In this document: piece by piece, positions 55,264-63,283 of the stretch
Numbering within the stretch: position 1 is the stretch's first letter
How the letters are laid out: each line of letters starts with the position of its first letter
Virus record (IMG/VR): IMGVR_UViG_3300047095_000535
Coordinates: 19,708 to 83,707 of that record
Reading direction: 5' to 3' (one strand)
Origin: a virus
DNA: 64,000 nucleotides
Position numbers and translations under genes: made by a program
Notes under the pieces: model-generated
The model's database searches: none
The model's input: the letters and a program-made list of their open reading frames with translations, nothing else
What the model was told of the DNA's origin: nothing

Positions 55264-55598
55264 ACAAGTTCCATAAACTATTCAATGTAAAGCCCGCCCA
55301 TTTCAAAGATGGGTGGGCTTTCTTCGATCAAATCGACAAGCATACCATACAACAGGCGATGGCCATGGGTGGGAAGTTCGTACCCAATGGCAGTTTTATC
55401 AAGATCGTATTATTGTTGAAGGTATTTCCCGAGCTTATGGTATTCGGGCGGGTACATGAAACCAGCATGGATATCAAACTGGAAGGTTTGGTAGGCTTTG
55501 TGTTGGATGGTAAGAGTACCTCCCCTTTGAACTGGTTCTTTCCTGATGTCGAGAAGAAGAAGGTCACTACCAATTACGTATACGTGGATGTGAGTTAA
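55260..55598 (+). CDS. Hypothetical protein, 112 aa
   Basis: Coupled to the previous gene by an ATGA overlap. Contains HFKDGWAFFDQIDKHTIQQA and a beta-rich second half. It may assist the TerD-like protein. Stop TAA lies in the next promoter box. Confidence 0.52.
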   Translation: MNKFHKLFNVKPAHFKDGWAFFDQIDKHTIQQAMAMGGKFVPNGSFIKIVLLLKVFPELMVFGRVHETSMDIKLEGLVGFVLDGKSTSPLNWFFPDVEKKKVTTNYVYVDVS

Positions 55599-55613
55599 AC
55601 ACTAGATTATCAT
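55596..55613 (+). promoter_or_regulatory. Early-type promoter of an RNA ligase gene
   Basis: Box at 55596-55605 (its TAA is the previous stop), -10-like TATCAT at 55608-55613, six bases to ATG 55620. Confidence 0.74.
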
Positions 55614-55619
55614 AGGGGT

Positions 55620-56252
55620 ATGCTCTGCAAGTACAAACGAACCTACCATCTGCCATGGTCATTGGGTATTACCAGTGACGATAAGATGTTGAAGGATGTT
55701 TCATGCTTCGATGGAAAGACAGTGGTAATCACTGAGAAGATGGATGGTGAGAATACCACCCTATATAGGGATTATTACCATGCCCGATCATTGGATAGCA
55801 AGCATCATCCTTCGCGATCATACGTGAAGCAGATTCACGCACAAATCTGTAGGGACATTCCTACGGGATGGCGGATCTGTGGAGAGAATCTTTACGCCAA
55901 ACATTCAATCGGGTATGACAATCTGAGATCATACTTCTATTGTTTCTCCGTTTGGGATGAGAACAACCTTTGTTTGTCTTGGGCTGACACACTGGCATGT
56001 TGTGAGGTTTTGGGTATAGAGGTCGTTCCGGTCATTCGTCCTGATATGTTATGGGACGAAGCGGTTATTCGGGCGATTGATGTAGACCCTATCTTACAGG
56101 AGGGATACGTGGTAAGAAACGCGGACGCCTTCCATTATGATGATTTTGAAAACAACGTGGCGAAGTATGTTCGTCACAACCACGTTGTCACAACCGAACA
56201 CTGGATGCACTCTACTATAGAACCAAACAAACTAATAAACACTACAACATAA
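55620..56252 (+). CDS. RNA ligase family protein (compact)
   Basis: A 210-residue minimal nucleotidyltransferase: motif I EKMDGENTTLY (nucleophile Lys 40), ARSLDSKHHPSR, WRICGENLYAKHSIGYDNL (motif III-like, about 82-101), SVWDENN and motif IV-like EGYVVRN near residue 161. It corresponds to the ligase-core proteins found beside PNK-type kinases. The last residues, LINTTT, are encoded by the next promoter box. Confidence 0.85.
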   Translation: MLCKYKRTYHLPWSLGITSDDKMLKDVSCFDGKTVVITEKMDGENTTLYRDYYHARSLDSKHHPSRSYVKQIHAQICRDIPTGWRICGENLYAKHSIGYDNLRSYFYCFSVWDENNLCLSWADTLACCEVLGIEVVPVIRPDMLWDEAVIRAIDVDPILQEGYVVRNADAFHYDDFENNVAKYVRHNHVVTTEHWMHSTIEPNKLINTTT

Positions 56253-56253
56253 T
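56236..56253 (+). promoter_or_regulatory. Early-type promoter (TAAACACTAC variant)
   Basis: Box at 56236-56245, -10-like CATAAT at 56248-56253 (containing the ligase stop), six bases to ATG 56260. Confidence 0.73.
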
Positions 56254-56259
56254 ACACGT

Positions 56260-56625
56260 ATGCAAATTGGAATATATCTATTGATACTCGCGTTTTTAAT
56301 CATTTTAACCACGGGAGGCTTTTGGAAAGACAACCTAATGGTCTTGTTCATCATACCTGCGATATGTTTCGCTGTTGCCGGATTTATCGCTCCGATGGGA
56401 AAACTTGAAACATATACGGTTCCTGCGACTGTAACAAGAGTTGGAAACGAGTTTGTGGTCCAATCAGAGTTTCCGACTCTTCTTACAACTTCTGTGAAGT
56501 TTCTAACCGCGACAAAGGTATCAGTTACCCGTTCAGTTAGACATACTATTTGGGGATATAGGGTTTATAATCCTACATACCAAATCAAGGGGAGTTCCAC
56601 CACTAATACCACGCCCGAAAAATGA
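56260..56625 (+). CDS. Membrane protein, 121 aa
   Basis: Two hydrophobic segments, GIYLLILAFLIILTTGGF and LMVLFIIPAICFAVAGFIA, then a beta-rich soluble tail of about 75 residues rich in Thr and Val. Membrane-anchored small domain; function unknown. It overlaps the YopX-like gene by four bases. Confidence 0.6.
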   Translation: MQIGIYLLILAFLIILTTGGFWKDNLMVLFIIPAICFAVAGFIAPMGKLETYTVPATVTRVGNEFVVQSEFPTLLTTSVKFLTATKVSVTRSVRHTIWGYRVYNPTYQIKGSSTTNTTPEK

Positions 56626-57023
56626 TAACAAAACTATTTAGGATATGGTCGAAGGACACAGGTGAACTTTTGTTCCCCAATCCGGAGATCGGGGATTGGA
56701 TGGGGGGTAGTGGTACGTGTGTAAATCTATGGATGTATGCGGATGGTACACTGACTATGTCCGGTGTCAGTGCATCCACTCTTATTTTTCAACAGCTTAC
56801 AGGATTGAAAGATAAGAACGGGATTGATATTTATGAGGGGGATATCATGGAGAACGATAAAGGGAATAGACGACATGAAGTGGTCTGGAAGGATTATGGA
56901 TGGTTCGGTCATTCCATCTGCAACGATTTTAAGTATTATTGTTCCTTGTCAAGTAACGGAGCGGTGATTGGCAATATTATCGAGAATCCAGAACTTTTAA
57001 ATGAATTTGTTCCCCTTACATGA
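56622..57023 (+). CDS. YopX-family protein
   Basis: A 133-residue protein with the YopX pattern: KLFRIWSKDTGELLF, LIFQQLTGLKDKNGIDIYEG, DIMENDKGNRRHEVVWKDYG and the final IGNIIENPELL. YopX proteins are frequent in phages of many hosts; function unknown. It overlaps the next gene by 23 bases. Confidence 0.85.
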   Translation: MITKLFRIWSKDTGELLFPNPEIGDWMGGSGTCVNLWMYADGTLTMSGVSASTLIFQQLTGLKDKNGIDIYEGDIMENDKGNRRHEVVWKDYGWFGHSICNDFKYYCSLSSNGAVIGNIIENPELLNEFVPLT

Positions 57024-57495
57024 AAATCCCTTGGAAGCTGCCAAGCTTAATTGCGACACGCATCTTAACAAGATTCTAATTGAAGCGGCACAGATGTTAT
57101 GTATCCCATTTCATCTACAGAATATCGTCGCACCTTACAAACCGTCCCATGTGAATCATCCGGTTTCGAAGTGGGTGCGGGAGTCTCGCGAGAACTTCTT
57201 ATGGACGCTTCAACACGCCTATAAGTTATACTCAGAAAGGTACTATAGATTTACTAAGGGTCATAAGACAGGCGAGGTACTGGACTGGATAGCTAATAAC
57301 AGGTCGTCTCTGGTGTTTCTAAAAGAGGGAAGGACTCCGTTCGCCATAGCGATATCCGACGACAAACTTTGTCGTAAAGATCCCGAGTGGGATGAATCAA
57401 ACCCTGTGAAATGTTACCAGTTATTATATAAACACGATAAGAAGAGTATAGCCAAGTGGACGAATCGAGACATTCCCGAGTTTATGGGCGGTTAA
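57001..57495 (+). CDS. Conserved phage protein (pyrimidine-dimer-glycosylase-related family)
   Basis: A 164-residue protein of a widespread phage family with LDEDP..AA..NCDTHLNKILIEAAQMLC-type N-terminus (here HENPLEAAKLNCDTHLNKIL), then NHPVSKWVRESRENFLWTLQ and YSERYYRFTKGHKTGEVL. By overall pattern it belongs to the group related to pyrimidine dimer DNA glycosylases; catalytic activity is not established. Stop TAA lies in the next promoter box. Confidence 0.65.
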   Translation: MNLFPLHENPLEAAKLNCDTHLNKILIEAAQMLCIPFHLQNIVAPYKPSHVNHPVSKWVRESRENFLWTLQHAYKLYSERYYRFTKGHKTGEVLDWIANNRSSLVFLKEGRTPFAIAISDDKLCRKDPEWDESNPVKCYQLLYKHDKKSIAKWTNRDIPEFMGG

Positions 57496-57510
57496 ACACT
57501 AGGATACAAT
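57493..57510 (+). promoter_or_regulatory. Early-type promoter of the rIIA-like gene
   Basis: Box at 57493-57502, -10-like TACAAT at 57505-57510, eleven bases to ATG 57522, giving a leader of about five bases. Confidence 0.7.
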
Positions 57511-57521
57511 AACGGCACGAT

Positions 57522-59417
57522 ATGAAACTGCAACTTAAATCTTCGCCCAATATTACTTCCGGTGATATGGAGTACTCCAAGATGGAGCTAGACCCGGACA
57601 GCATGGACATGTTCACGTTGTTCCTACGGAATCAGGTTTATACTGACAAGGTTCTGGCTTGTGTTCGTGAGTATATCAGTAATGCCATGGATGAGCATAT
57701 CAAGTTTGATATTGATCGTCCAGTTGAAGTATCCTTGGTACAGGAAGATGGAGCATATATCTGGCGGTGTCGGGATTATGCTAATGGTCTGGATGATGAT
57801 GGTATCCGTAAGATCTTCGGGATGTATGGAAAGAGTACCAAACGGGATGACAACCGTCAGCATGGCGTGTATGGTATCGGTTCCAAAAGCTTTTTCTCCT
57901 TCACTGATACTTTCTATGTGACTTCCCATCACCAAGGTACGAAGACCAGTTACATCTGTATTCTTGGAGCGGGGGATAAGGGCGTTCCGGTTGGTGAGAT
58001 CTATAGAATCTCCCAAGAACCTACCACTGAAACTGGTATTGAAATCAAAGCGGATGTTTCCAGTGATTCTTGTAACTTTAACAGGGTAACTAAGAACTTC
58101 GTCCAGAGATTCACCAAGGCAAACTTACGCTATGAGGATGCCGCGAACGAGGTATGGTATCCCGAGACTCCCATTCGTACGAAGGAAGTGAATGGATATA
58201 CTTTTTCTCTATATCCAAAAAGTGGTCTTGGTCTGTTTTCCGACCCATACGTTGCAATACGCATGGGCGGGGTGATGTACGAATCAAGGGCGATTCCTTT
58301 GCGTCAAAGCCCGCTTGGTAAGGTTGTGGTGGATGTTCCCATTGGCAAGCTTACCGTTCCAATGTCCCGCGAAGGGATTGAACAAACTCCTACCAATTTA
58401 AAGGTGTATGAGGAAATCAAGAAAGCCTTGGCTATTCTGGAAGATGACGACATGAAGGCGGTGAGTGCCAACATTCCTAAGTTTGGAGAACATATGCTCT
58501 CCAGTTGGGGGATGATAGATAACAGGTATAATGGGGAGTGGGGGCAATATAATATACGTCAACTGTTTCCTGATACGGTTTATCTAAAAAACCTAATGAG
58601 TTGTTCTACTTATGCGACGACAGTCCCCAAACAACCTAATGGGAAGTGGGTTGTCTATGTGATTCCCAAGGTTAAGAACAACAAGAGTTGGTTGGCCCGT
58701 CTTAAAATCTGTTTGGATTCCATGCCCAACGGTCCTGCACCGTATTACTACGTGAATAATTCCGAGGCGTTTCCTTCGCTGCGTAATGGTACTAGTACCT
58801 TGGACGTGTCTGATTGTATGTTCGTGGATATCAAAGGTCTTGGTCTCCCCAAACTACCTACAAAAGGTCCACAGATGGCATACCAATGTATTTTCCGTAG
58901 TTGTAAGAAGGGTCCATGGACTCCTGACCAACTGGAAGATTATGTCACCAGTAAGGAATGTAATGGGGTGGAGATTGAGGATGAATGGTGGAAAGATGCC
59001 AAGACTATCGAAGAGTTGAATGCCCGCACCATTGCGATGCGGGAGGCGTACCCTTCCCATTGTTCGTTCTGGATCGTCAACAGTAAAAAGATGTACGATG
59101 CCATGTTGGAGATTGGATGGATCGCCCGGGATGGCGTGGAATATAGAACCCGTTACACGGAAATCCAAGAAGAACGTCAGCGTCAACGGGATCGCGAACA
59201 GGCGCAGGAAAAGCTTACCTCTGGATATTTCCGCACCACGTTTTCTCCATATCTTGTGAAGGCAATCGGAAACAAACCGGACAGGCTTCATAAGCTGGCG
59301 GCAGCGAAGGAAAAGATTACCGAAGAGAACTCTTTCCGTGGACGGATTCTTTCCAACTTTGGTTGGTCTACCGTTCCTCGCGAGGATATACGGGTTATTT
59401 TGAAGATGAAGGATTGA
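57522..59417 (+). CDS. rIIA: rIIA-like protein with GHKL ATPase domain
   Basis: A 631-residue homologue of T4 rIIA (725 residues). The N-terminal ATP-binding GHKL domain shows the N-box VREYISNAMDEH (about 49-60), RDYANGLDDDGIRKIFG (about 85-101) and the G2 motif HGVYGIGSKSFFSF (about 112-125). The middle and C-terminal halves have beta and helical regions ending in a charged tail. In T4 it acts with rIIB at the membrane and helps the phage survive exclusion. Its partner gene is at 26261, unlike the adjacent T4 order. Confidence 0.85.
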   Translation: MKLQLKSSPNITSGDMEYSKMELDPDSMDMFTLFLRNQVYTDKVLACVREYISNAMDEHIKFDIDRPVEVSLVQEDGAYIWRCRDYANGLDDDGIRKIFGMYGKSTKRDDNRQHGVYGIGSKSFFSFTDTFYVTSHHQGTKTSYICILGAGDKGVPVGEIYRISQEPTTETGIEIKADVSSDSCNFNRVTKNFVQRFTKANLRYEDAANEVWYPETPIRTKEVNGYTFSLYPKSGLGLFSDPYVAIRMGGVMYESRAIPLRQSPLGKVVVDVPIGKLTVPMSREGIEQTPTNLKVYEEIKKALAILEDDDMKAVSANIPKFGEHMLSSWGMIDNRYNGEWGQYNIRQLFPDTVYLKNLMSCSTYATTVPKQPNGKWVVYVIPKVKNNKSWLARLKICLDSMPNGPAPYYYVNNSEAFPSLRNGTSTLDVSDCMFVDIKGLGLPKLPTKGPQMAYQCIFRSCKKGPWTPDQLEDYVTSKECNGVEIEDEWWKDAKTIEELNARTIAMREAYPSHCSFWIVNSKKMYDAMLEIGWIARDGVEYRTRYTEIQEERQRQRDREQAQEKLTSGYFRTTFSPYLVKAIGNKPDRLHKLAAAKEKITEENSFRGRILSNFGWSTVPREDIRVILKMKD

Positions 59418-59435
59418 TAAACACTAGGATACACT
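59418..59435 (+). promoter_or_regulatory. Early-type promoter (TAAACACTAG box)
   Basis: Box at 59418-59427, -10-like TACACT at 59430-59435, six bases to ATG 59442. Confidence 0.73.
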
Positions 59436-59441
59436 ACACAT

Positions 59442-59942
59442 ATGAAAAACAGTTTTGATTGGGGTGATGACATTATCGACTCCCGCGATATTATAAGCAG
59501 ACATGAGGAACTTACCGATGAACTGGACGGTCTGAAGGAGGCTATTACAGACGTCAAGAAGGATTTAGAAGCGGCGAAGGTGGAAGATGATGAAGATTTG
59601 GTGGAAGAGTTGGAGGATGATCTGGAATCCGCTGAGACTGATCTATCAACCTTTCTGGATGATTATTTTACTGAAACTGAAATGAAGATCCTTGCTGAAG
59701 TGATCGAAGAAGGTGAATCTTCGCCGGATTGGTCTCATGGAGAAGGGTTGATTCATGAAAGGTATTTCACGGAGTACACTGAACAGTTGGTGGATGATTG
59801 CTGGGAAATGCCGAAAGAGTTTAAGTCCGGTGATTGGCCGTGGAATCATATGACTATGGATTGGGAGGCGGCGGCTGAACAATTAAAGGATGATTACCGT
59901 GAGTTCACAGTGGCGGGCGAAACCTATTATATTAGAGCGTAA
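59442..59942 (+). CDS. Acidic coiled-coil protein with conserved C-terminal domain
   Basis: A 166-residue protein. Residues 15-70 form an acidic coiled coil (ELTDELDGLKEAITDVKKDL, then DDLESAETDLSTFL). The C-terminal part (GLIHERYFTEYTEQLVDDCW, MDWEAAAEQLKDDYREFTV) matches a frequent but uncharacterised phage and bacterial domain. Function unknown; its acidity could hint at a DNA mimic, without evidence. Confidence 0.6.
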   Translation: MKNSFDWGDDIIDSRDIISRHEELTDELDGLKEAITDVKKDLEAAKVEDDEDLVEELEDDLESAETDLSTFLDDYFTETEMKILAEVIEEGESSPDWSHGEGLIHERYFTEYTEQLVDDCWEMPKEFKSGDWPWNHMTMDWEAAAEQLKDDYREFTVAGETYYIRA

Positions 59943-59944
59943 CC

Positions 59945-60202
59945 ATGAAAGATGTTTTGGGTCTTATACAACTATACGAAACAAAACTTCGCGAAAACAA
60001 GTTGGCATGGCAGGAATACCGAGCGCACTATGCGAAATACCGGAGGCATATGTCTAAAAACGCGTTAAGGCATTGTAATGTAGACAAACACATACCAGAC
60101 CCCCCGCACTCCTACGAGTATCTTGAAACGAATGAAAAAAACCTTAGAGTTAGACTAAATCAATACAAACAACAATCATGGACTTCAAAGAACTTACAGT
60201 AG
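59945..60202 (+). CDS. Hypothetical protein, 85 aa
   Basis: Basic and helical (QEYRAHYAKYRRHMSKNAL). Starts two bases after the previous gene. It overlaps the next gene by 25 bases. Function unknown. Confidence 0.5.
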   Translation: MKDVLGLIQLYETKLRENKLAWQEYRAHYAKYRRHMSKNALRHCNVDKHIPDPPHSYEYLETNEKNLRVRLNQYKQQSWTSKNLQ

Positions 60203-60483
60203 AAGATATCAAGCGGGACTACTCCGCTAGACACGGGTTTATATTCACCCATCCACAACCTTCCGATAGGAAGAACTGTGAGTTGGTGGAGAAGACTTTA
60301 ATACAAGCGGAGTTTACCACTTCCGACGTGGACTTTGTAGTGGTTCTAAACCCCAACACGTTTGTCTTTGTATATCCTGAAGGAATTTCTTTCGACATGC
60401 CAAGGTTTATGGCCATGGCTACTGGTTTTAGTAGGATGTTCGGTTGGCAGGTAGAAACCCTTATCAACTTTTCGAAACGATAA
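60178..60483 (+). CDS. Hypothetical protein, 101 aa
   Basis: Not recognised. Beta-rich middle (DFVVVLNPNTFVFVYPEGIS) and helical C-terminus. Its stop TAA is the first three bases of the next box. Confidence 0.52.
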   Translation: MDFKELTVEDIKRDYSARHGFIFTHPQPSDRKNCELVEKTLIQAEFTTSDVDFVVVLNPNTFVFVYPEGISFDMPRFMAMATGFSRMFGWQVETLINFSKR

Positions 60484-60498
60484 ACACTAGGATATAAT
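60481..60498 (+). promoter_or_regulatory. Early-type promoter with a short leader
   Basis: Box at 60481-60490, -10-like TATAAT at 60493-60498, then 23 bases to ATG 60522; leader of about 17 bases. Confidence 0.68.
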
Positions 60499-60521
60499 AA
60501 CTTTATACTTCTGATAAACTT

Positions 60522-60935
60522 ATGAGTATACCACAAACAATTAAACTTTACAATCTTATTTCAATGTCCCAAGAACACGTTGATGCGTGGGTGCGCTCAT
60601 ATGAAGAGAATAGGTTATATACATTGATGAGTGAGCCGGAACGAGAGGTTGCTAAAAAGAATCGCAAGGATCGTGGGTACGACCCATTTTTGGATTGTGG
60701 TAGGTCTTTCCGTGGTACCTTTCTAACCAAGGAAGCCGCGTTTGAGGTAGCCGAACAGTGGGCGGAAGGATTGCATGAAGGTTATTACAACCATCTATTG
60801 ATTGAGTCTTGTAACGCCAATGAGGTTGATTGTTCAGATCGGGAGGAGTATTGGTTCAAGTTGAATGATGACTGGAACGAGTACAGTCCCATTGAACGTC
60901 CGGAATGTTTTATTGGAACTTGTTGTCATTTATGA
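60522..60935 (+). CDS. Hypothetical protein, 137 aa
   Basis: Contains SYEENRLYTLMSEPEREVAK and KLNDDWNEYSPIERPECFIG; acidic. Not recognised. Coupled to the next gene by an ATGA overlap. Confidence 0.52.
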   Translation: MSIPQTIKLYNLISMSQEHVDAWVRSYEENRLYTLMSEPEREVAKKNRKDRGYDPFLDCGRSFRGTFLTKEAAFEVAEQWAEGLHEGYYNHLLIESCNANEVDCSDREEYWFKLNDDWNEYSPIERPECFIGTCCHL

Positions 60936-61195
60936 TACCCCCAACTTTTAAACGGAGGACACGTCCCCCTGATCCTATGTCCAAACCTCCCATACAAGGT
61001 AGATATAGTACCTGTGACCTTGAAAAGTTTATATTAGTTGTTTGGTATTGTGGTAAGAATAATATTCCATTGATTCGTAATTGGGATGATCAATATTGTC
61101 ATAACTTTGGTGGTGGGCCGATAATATCATATGACCTATCAATGAGGTTCAAATCACAAAAACAATTTCAATGCTTTCAAAAAAGATTTGGTTAA
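60932..61195 (+). CDS. Hypothetical basic protein, 87 aa
   Basis: Started at ATG 60932. Basic, proline-rich N-terminus (MIPPTFKRRTRPPDPMSKPP), then RYSTCDLEKFILVVWYCGKN. Not recognised. Stop TAA is part of the next box variant. Confidence 0.52.
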   Translation: MIPPTFKRRTRPPDPMSKPPIQGRYSTCDLEKFILVVWYCGKNNIPLIRNWDDQYCHNFGGGPIISYDLSMRFKSQKQFQCFQKRFG

Positions 61196-61210
61196 ACATT
61201 ACACAATAAT
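61193..61210 (+). promoter_or_regulatory. Early-type promoter (TAAACATTAC variant)
   Basis: Box variant at 61193-61202, -10-like AATAAT at 61205-61210, six bases to ATG 61217. Confidence 0.65.
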
Positions 61211-61216
61211 AACGAC

Positions 61217-61816
61217 ATGACAACGAGATACAAAGAAGGCGACATTCTAAAATGCGTGAACGACGTTGATACCAATGGGTATTTAACTTACGGTGGTACA
61301 TATACATTTATCAAATATGCTTCATATCCAGATGATCATGTAATGGTGGAGTATAATGGTAAACCGTCTTCGGCTGCGTGGAGAGCTGATAGGTTCGAAC
61401 CAGTAGTTGTGGCTAGTACTTTTCCAGAGAAAGAGAAGACTCTTAGTATGGAGGAACAGTTTAAACTCGCAAAGAGTTTGGTGGGAAGACGTGTCTACTA
61501 TTCTAGTAATACGGTGGATATTTGGTTTACTGCCGCGCAAGCTCTCATATATACTGAAGACTTTCAAGTGGGTAGGTCTTCCAAACTGGTCAGGGAAGAG
61601 TTTGATAAAACCGGATGGGTTGTTGTATTGGTTGGTGATAACAATGAAGTCCCTGTCGGTCAGGTTAAGGAGAGTACCTCAATTGTGGTTAAGCTGAATG
61701 ATAAGTATGAAGCTGTAATTGACGAGCGTACTGTGGTCGTCGGATGCCAAACTTTTCCTCATAGTGTTATCGCGGAGATTCAAGCCGCGATTGATACGGT
61801 GACACAGAAAAGTTAA
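61217..61816 (+). CDS. Two-domain protein: SH3-like plus the 41304 paralogous domain
   Basis: A 199-residue protein. Residues 1-60 (KEGDILKCVNDVDTNGYLTY, then VEYNGKPSSAAWRADRFEPV) look like a small SH3-like barrel. Residues about 75-195 align by eye with the protein at 41304-41711 (EEFDKTGWVVVLVGDNNEVP; VVGCQTFPHSVIAEI). Function unknown. Stop TAA is in the next box. Confidence 0.58.
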   Translation: MTTRYKEGDILKCVNDVDTNGYLTYGGTYTFIKYASYPDDHVMVEYNGKPSSAAWRADRFEPVVVASTFPEKEKTLSMEEQFKLAKSLVGRRVYYSSNTVDIWFTAAQALIYTEDFQVGRSSKLVREEFDKTGWVVVLVGDNNEVPVGQVKESTSIVVKLNDKYEAVIDERTVVVGCQTFPHSVIAEIQAAIDTVTQKS

Positions 61817-61831
61817 ACACTAGCCTAGGAT
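61814..61831 (+). promoter_or_regulatory. Early-type promoter of a 36-aa membrane peptide gene
   Basis: Box at 61814-61823, -10-like TAGGAT at 61826-61831, six bases to ATG 61838. Confidence 0.7.
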
Positions 61832-61837
61832 ACATAC

Positions 61838-61948
61838 ATGACAATGATGTTTTTAGCTGCTGCTGAAATGAGTCCAGCGGGAGAAGTAGCAATGGCGTTC
61901 ATGATTGGGTGGATCGTGACAACCCTTATTAAAGCGGTTTTAACATAA
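61838..61948 (+). CDS. Membrane microprotein, 36 aa
   Basis: A short ORF (starts MTMMFLAAAEMSPAGEV) with one hydrophobic segment (VAMAFMIGWIVTTLIKAVL) long enough to span a membrane. It has its own early-type promoter with the exact six-base spacing, which argues that it is a real gene. Function unknown; such peptides in phages can act on membrane proteins. Confidence 0.6.
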   Translation: MTMMFLAAAEMSPAGEVAMAFMIGWIVTTLIKAVLT

Positions 61949-61955
61949 TAATAAC

Positions 61956-62384
61956 ATGCCATTTCATAAAAACTACAAGAACGCCGCTGGCGAGGAAATC
62001 GACTTCGAATTGCGGGTCTATACCAGACCTAATCTTCGTTCCGATGATATGATGGTCTATATGGGGAAATCTTATGTGGACAACGCTTTTGACGGGGAAA
62101 AGGTTGATAAAGATACTACAGATATATACATCCAATACCCGGAACGGTGGACTAACCTTTTAGAACAACGGGTATTGGTTTATCGTCTTATGAGGTTTTA
62201 TCCAAATCTTAAGAAGATGACGATTACCACTCATTCTGTTTACACTATTCAATGTGTTCATCATGAGGTTATTCGCATCTATGATGATGCTTTACAATAT
62301 CCCGAGGAAAATACGGAAACTTCCACCTGTCGGTATTGCCCGCCACTGGTTGTAAACACAGGGTTGCAAATCTTTGGACTATGA
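61956..62384 (+). CDS. Hypothetical protein, 142 aa
   Basis: Beta-rich N-terminus (NAAGEEIDFELRVYTRPNLR) and a Cys-containing C-terminus (TSTCRYCPPLV) that may bind metal. Not recognised. It overlaps the next gene by four bases. Confidence 0.55.
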   Translation: MPFHKNYKNAAGEEIDFELRVYTRPNLRSDDMMVYMGKSYVDNAFDGEKVDKDTTDIYIQYPERWTNLLEQRVLVYRLMRFYPNLKKMTITTHSVYTIQCVHHEVIRIYDDALQYPEENTETSTCRYCPPLVVNTGLQIFGL

Positions 62385-62566
62385 ATGCTATACTCAACTA
62401 CTTTAAATGGATATTCCGGATTGGGTGGACCCAAGTAAGATATTGGGATAAGACTATTCGGAGAAATGATGGATCGATTGCGGGAGTGGTAGTTCATCGT
62501 ACTTATATAAACAACATAACCGGGGAAGAAAAAACCTCGATTAGTTACACCCAATTCTATTGTTAA
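62381..62566 (+). CDS. Hypothetical protein, 61 aa
   Basis: Started at ATG 62381 (ATGA overlap). Aromatic-rich (NYFKWIFRIGWTQVRYWDKT). Function unknown. The longer ORF from 62336 lies inside the previous gene. Stop TAA is part of the next box. Confidence 0.5.
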   Translation: MNAILNYFKWIFRIGWTQVRYWDKTIRRNDGSIAGVVVHRTYINNITGEEKTSISYTQFYC

Positions 62567-62581
62567 ACACTAGGCTACAAT
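62564..62581 (+). promoter_or_regulatory. Early-type promoter (TAAACACTAG box)
   Basis: Box at 62564-62573, -10-like TACAAT at 62576-62581, six bases to ATG 62588. Confidence 0.75.
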
Positions 62582-62587
62582 ACGGGC

Positions 62588-63283
62588 ATGTCCTTGCTAA
62601 CCACCAATACCAAACTTAAGAAGTCTCTAAAGGATGGGTATAAGTCTTTTGGTATCCATCTTGCACCGTATAAGTTATCGGGTAGAAACGTTTGTACCTC
62701 CGCGAGTAAGGGATGTGCGGCGGCTTGTCTATTCAATGCGGGGCACGGTGCATATGATAAGGTCAAGACCGCCCGTATCAACAAGACCATAAGATTTTGG
62801 GAAAACAAACAATTGTTCCTACAAACATTGATAAGCGAAGTGGAGACACAAGTGAGACGTTGTAGCAAGAATGGGTATATCCCAACGTTTCGACTGAACC
62901 TTACTTCCGATCTACCATGGGAAACCATGAGAATCGGAAAGAAGAACATCATGGAAATGTTTCCCAACGTACAGTTCTATGACTACTGTAAGAACATGAA
63001 GAGGATGTTGAGGTTTATAACCGGGAAGTTTCCCAAGAATTATCATCTTACATTCTCCCGTTCCGAGAAGAATCAATCGGATTGTGATATCGTGGCAGGA
63101 TGCGGGGGGAATGTGGCGGCAGTCTTCCTCGATAAGCTTCCCGAAACTTATATGAACCGTCCCGTTATCAATGGGGATATAAATGATCTGCGATTTTTGG
63201 ATAATAAGAATGTTGTTGTCGGTCTTATTGCCAAGGGAAAAAAAGCTAGACAAGACGACACAGGATTTGTAATTAAACACTAG
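62588..63283 (+). CDS. Conserved phage protein (DUF7227-like)
   Basis: A 231-residue protein of a well-spread phage family: NTKLKKSLKDGYKSFGIHLA, SGRNVCTSASKGCAAACLFN, FRLNLTSDLPWE, VQFYDYCKNMKR, NYHLTFSRSEKN, a late DINDLRFLD and VVGLIAKGKKA. The cysteines in CTSASKGCAAAC may bind a metal or iron-sulphur centre. Function unknown. The protein ends in promoter-encoded VIKH. Confidence 0.7.
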   Translation: MSLLTTNTKLKKSLKDGYKSFGIHLAPYKLSGRNVCTSASKGCAAACLFNAGHGAYDKVKTARINKTIRFWENKQLFLQTLISEVETQVRRCSKNGYIPTFRLNLTSDLPWETMRIGKKNIMEMFPNVQFYDYCKNMKRMLRFITGKFPKNYHLTFSRSEKNQSDCDIVAGCGGNVAAVFLDKLPETYMNRPVINGDINDLRFLDNKNVVVGLIAKGKKARQDDTGFVIKH

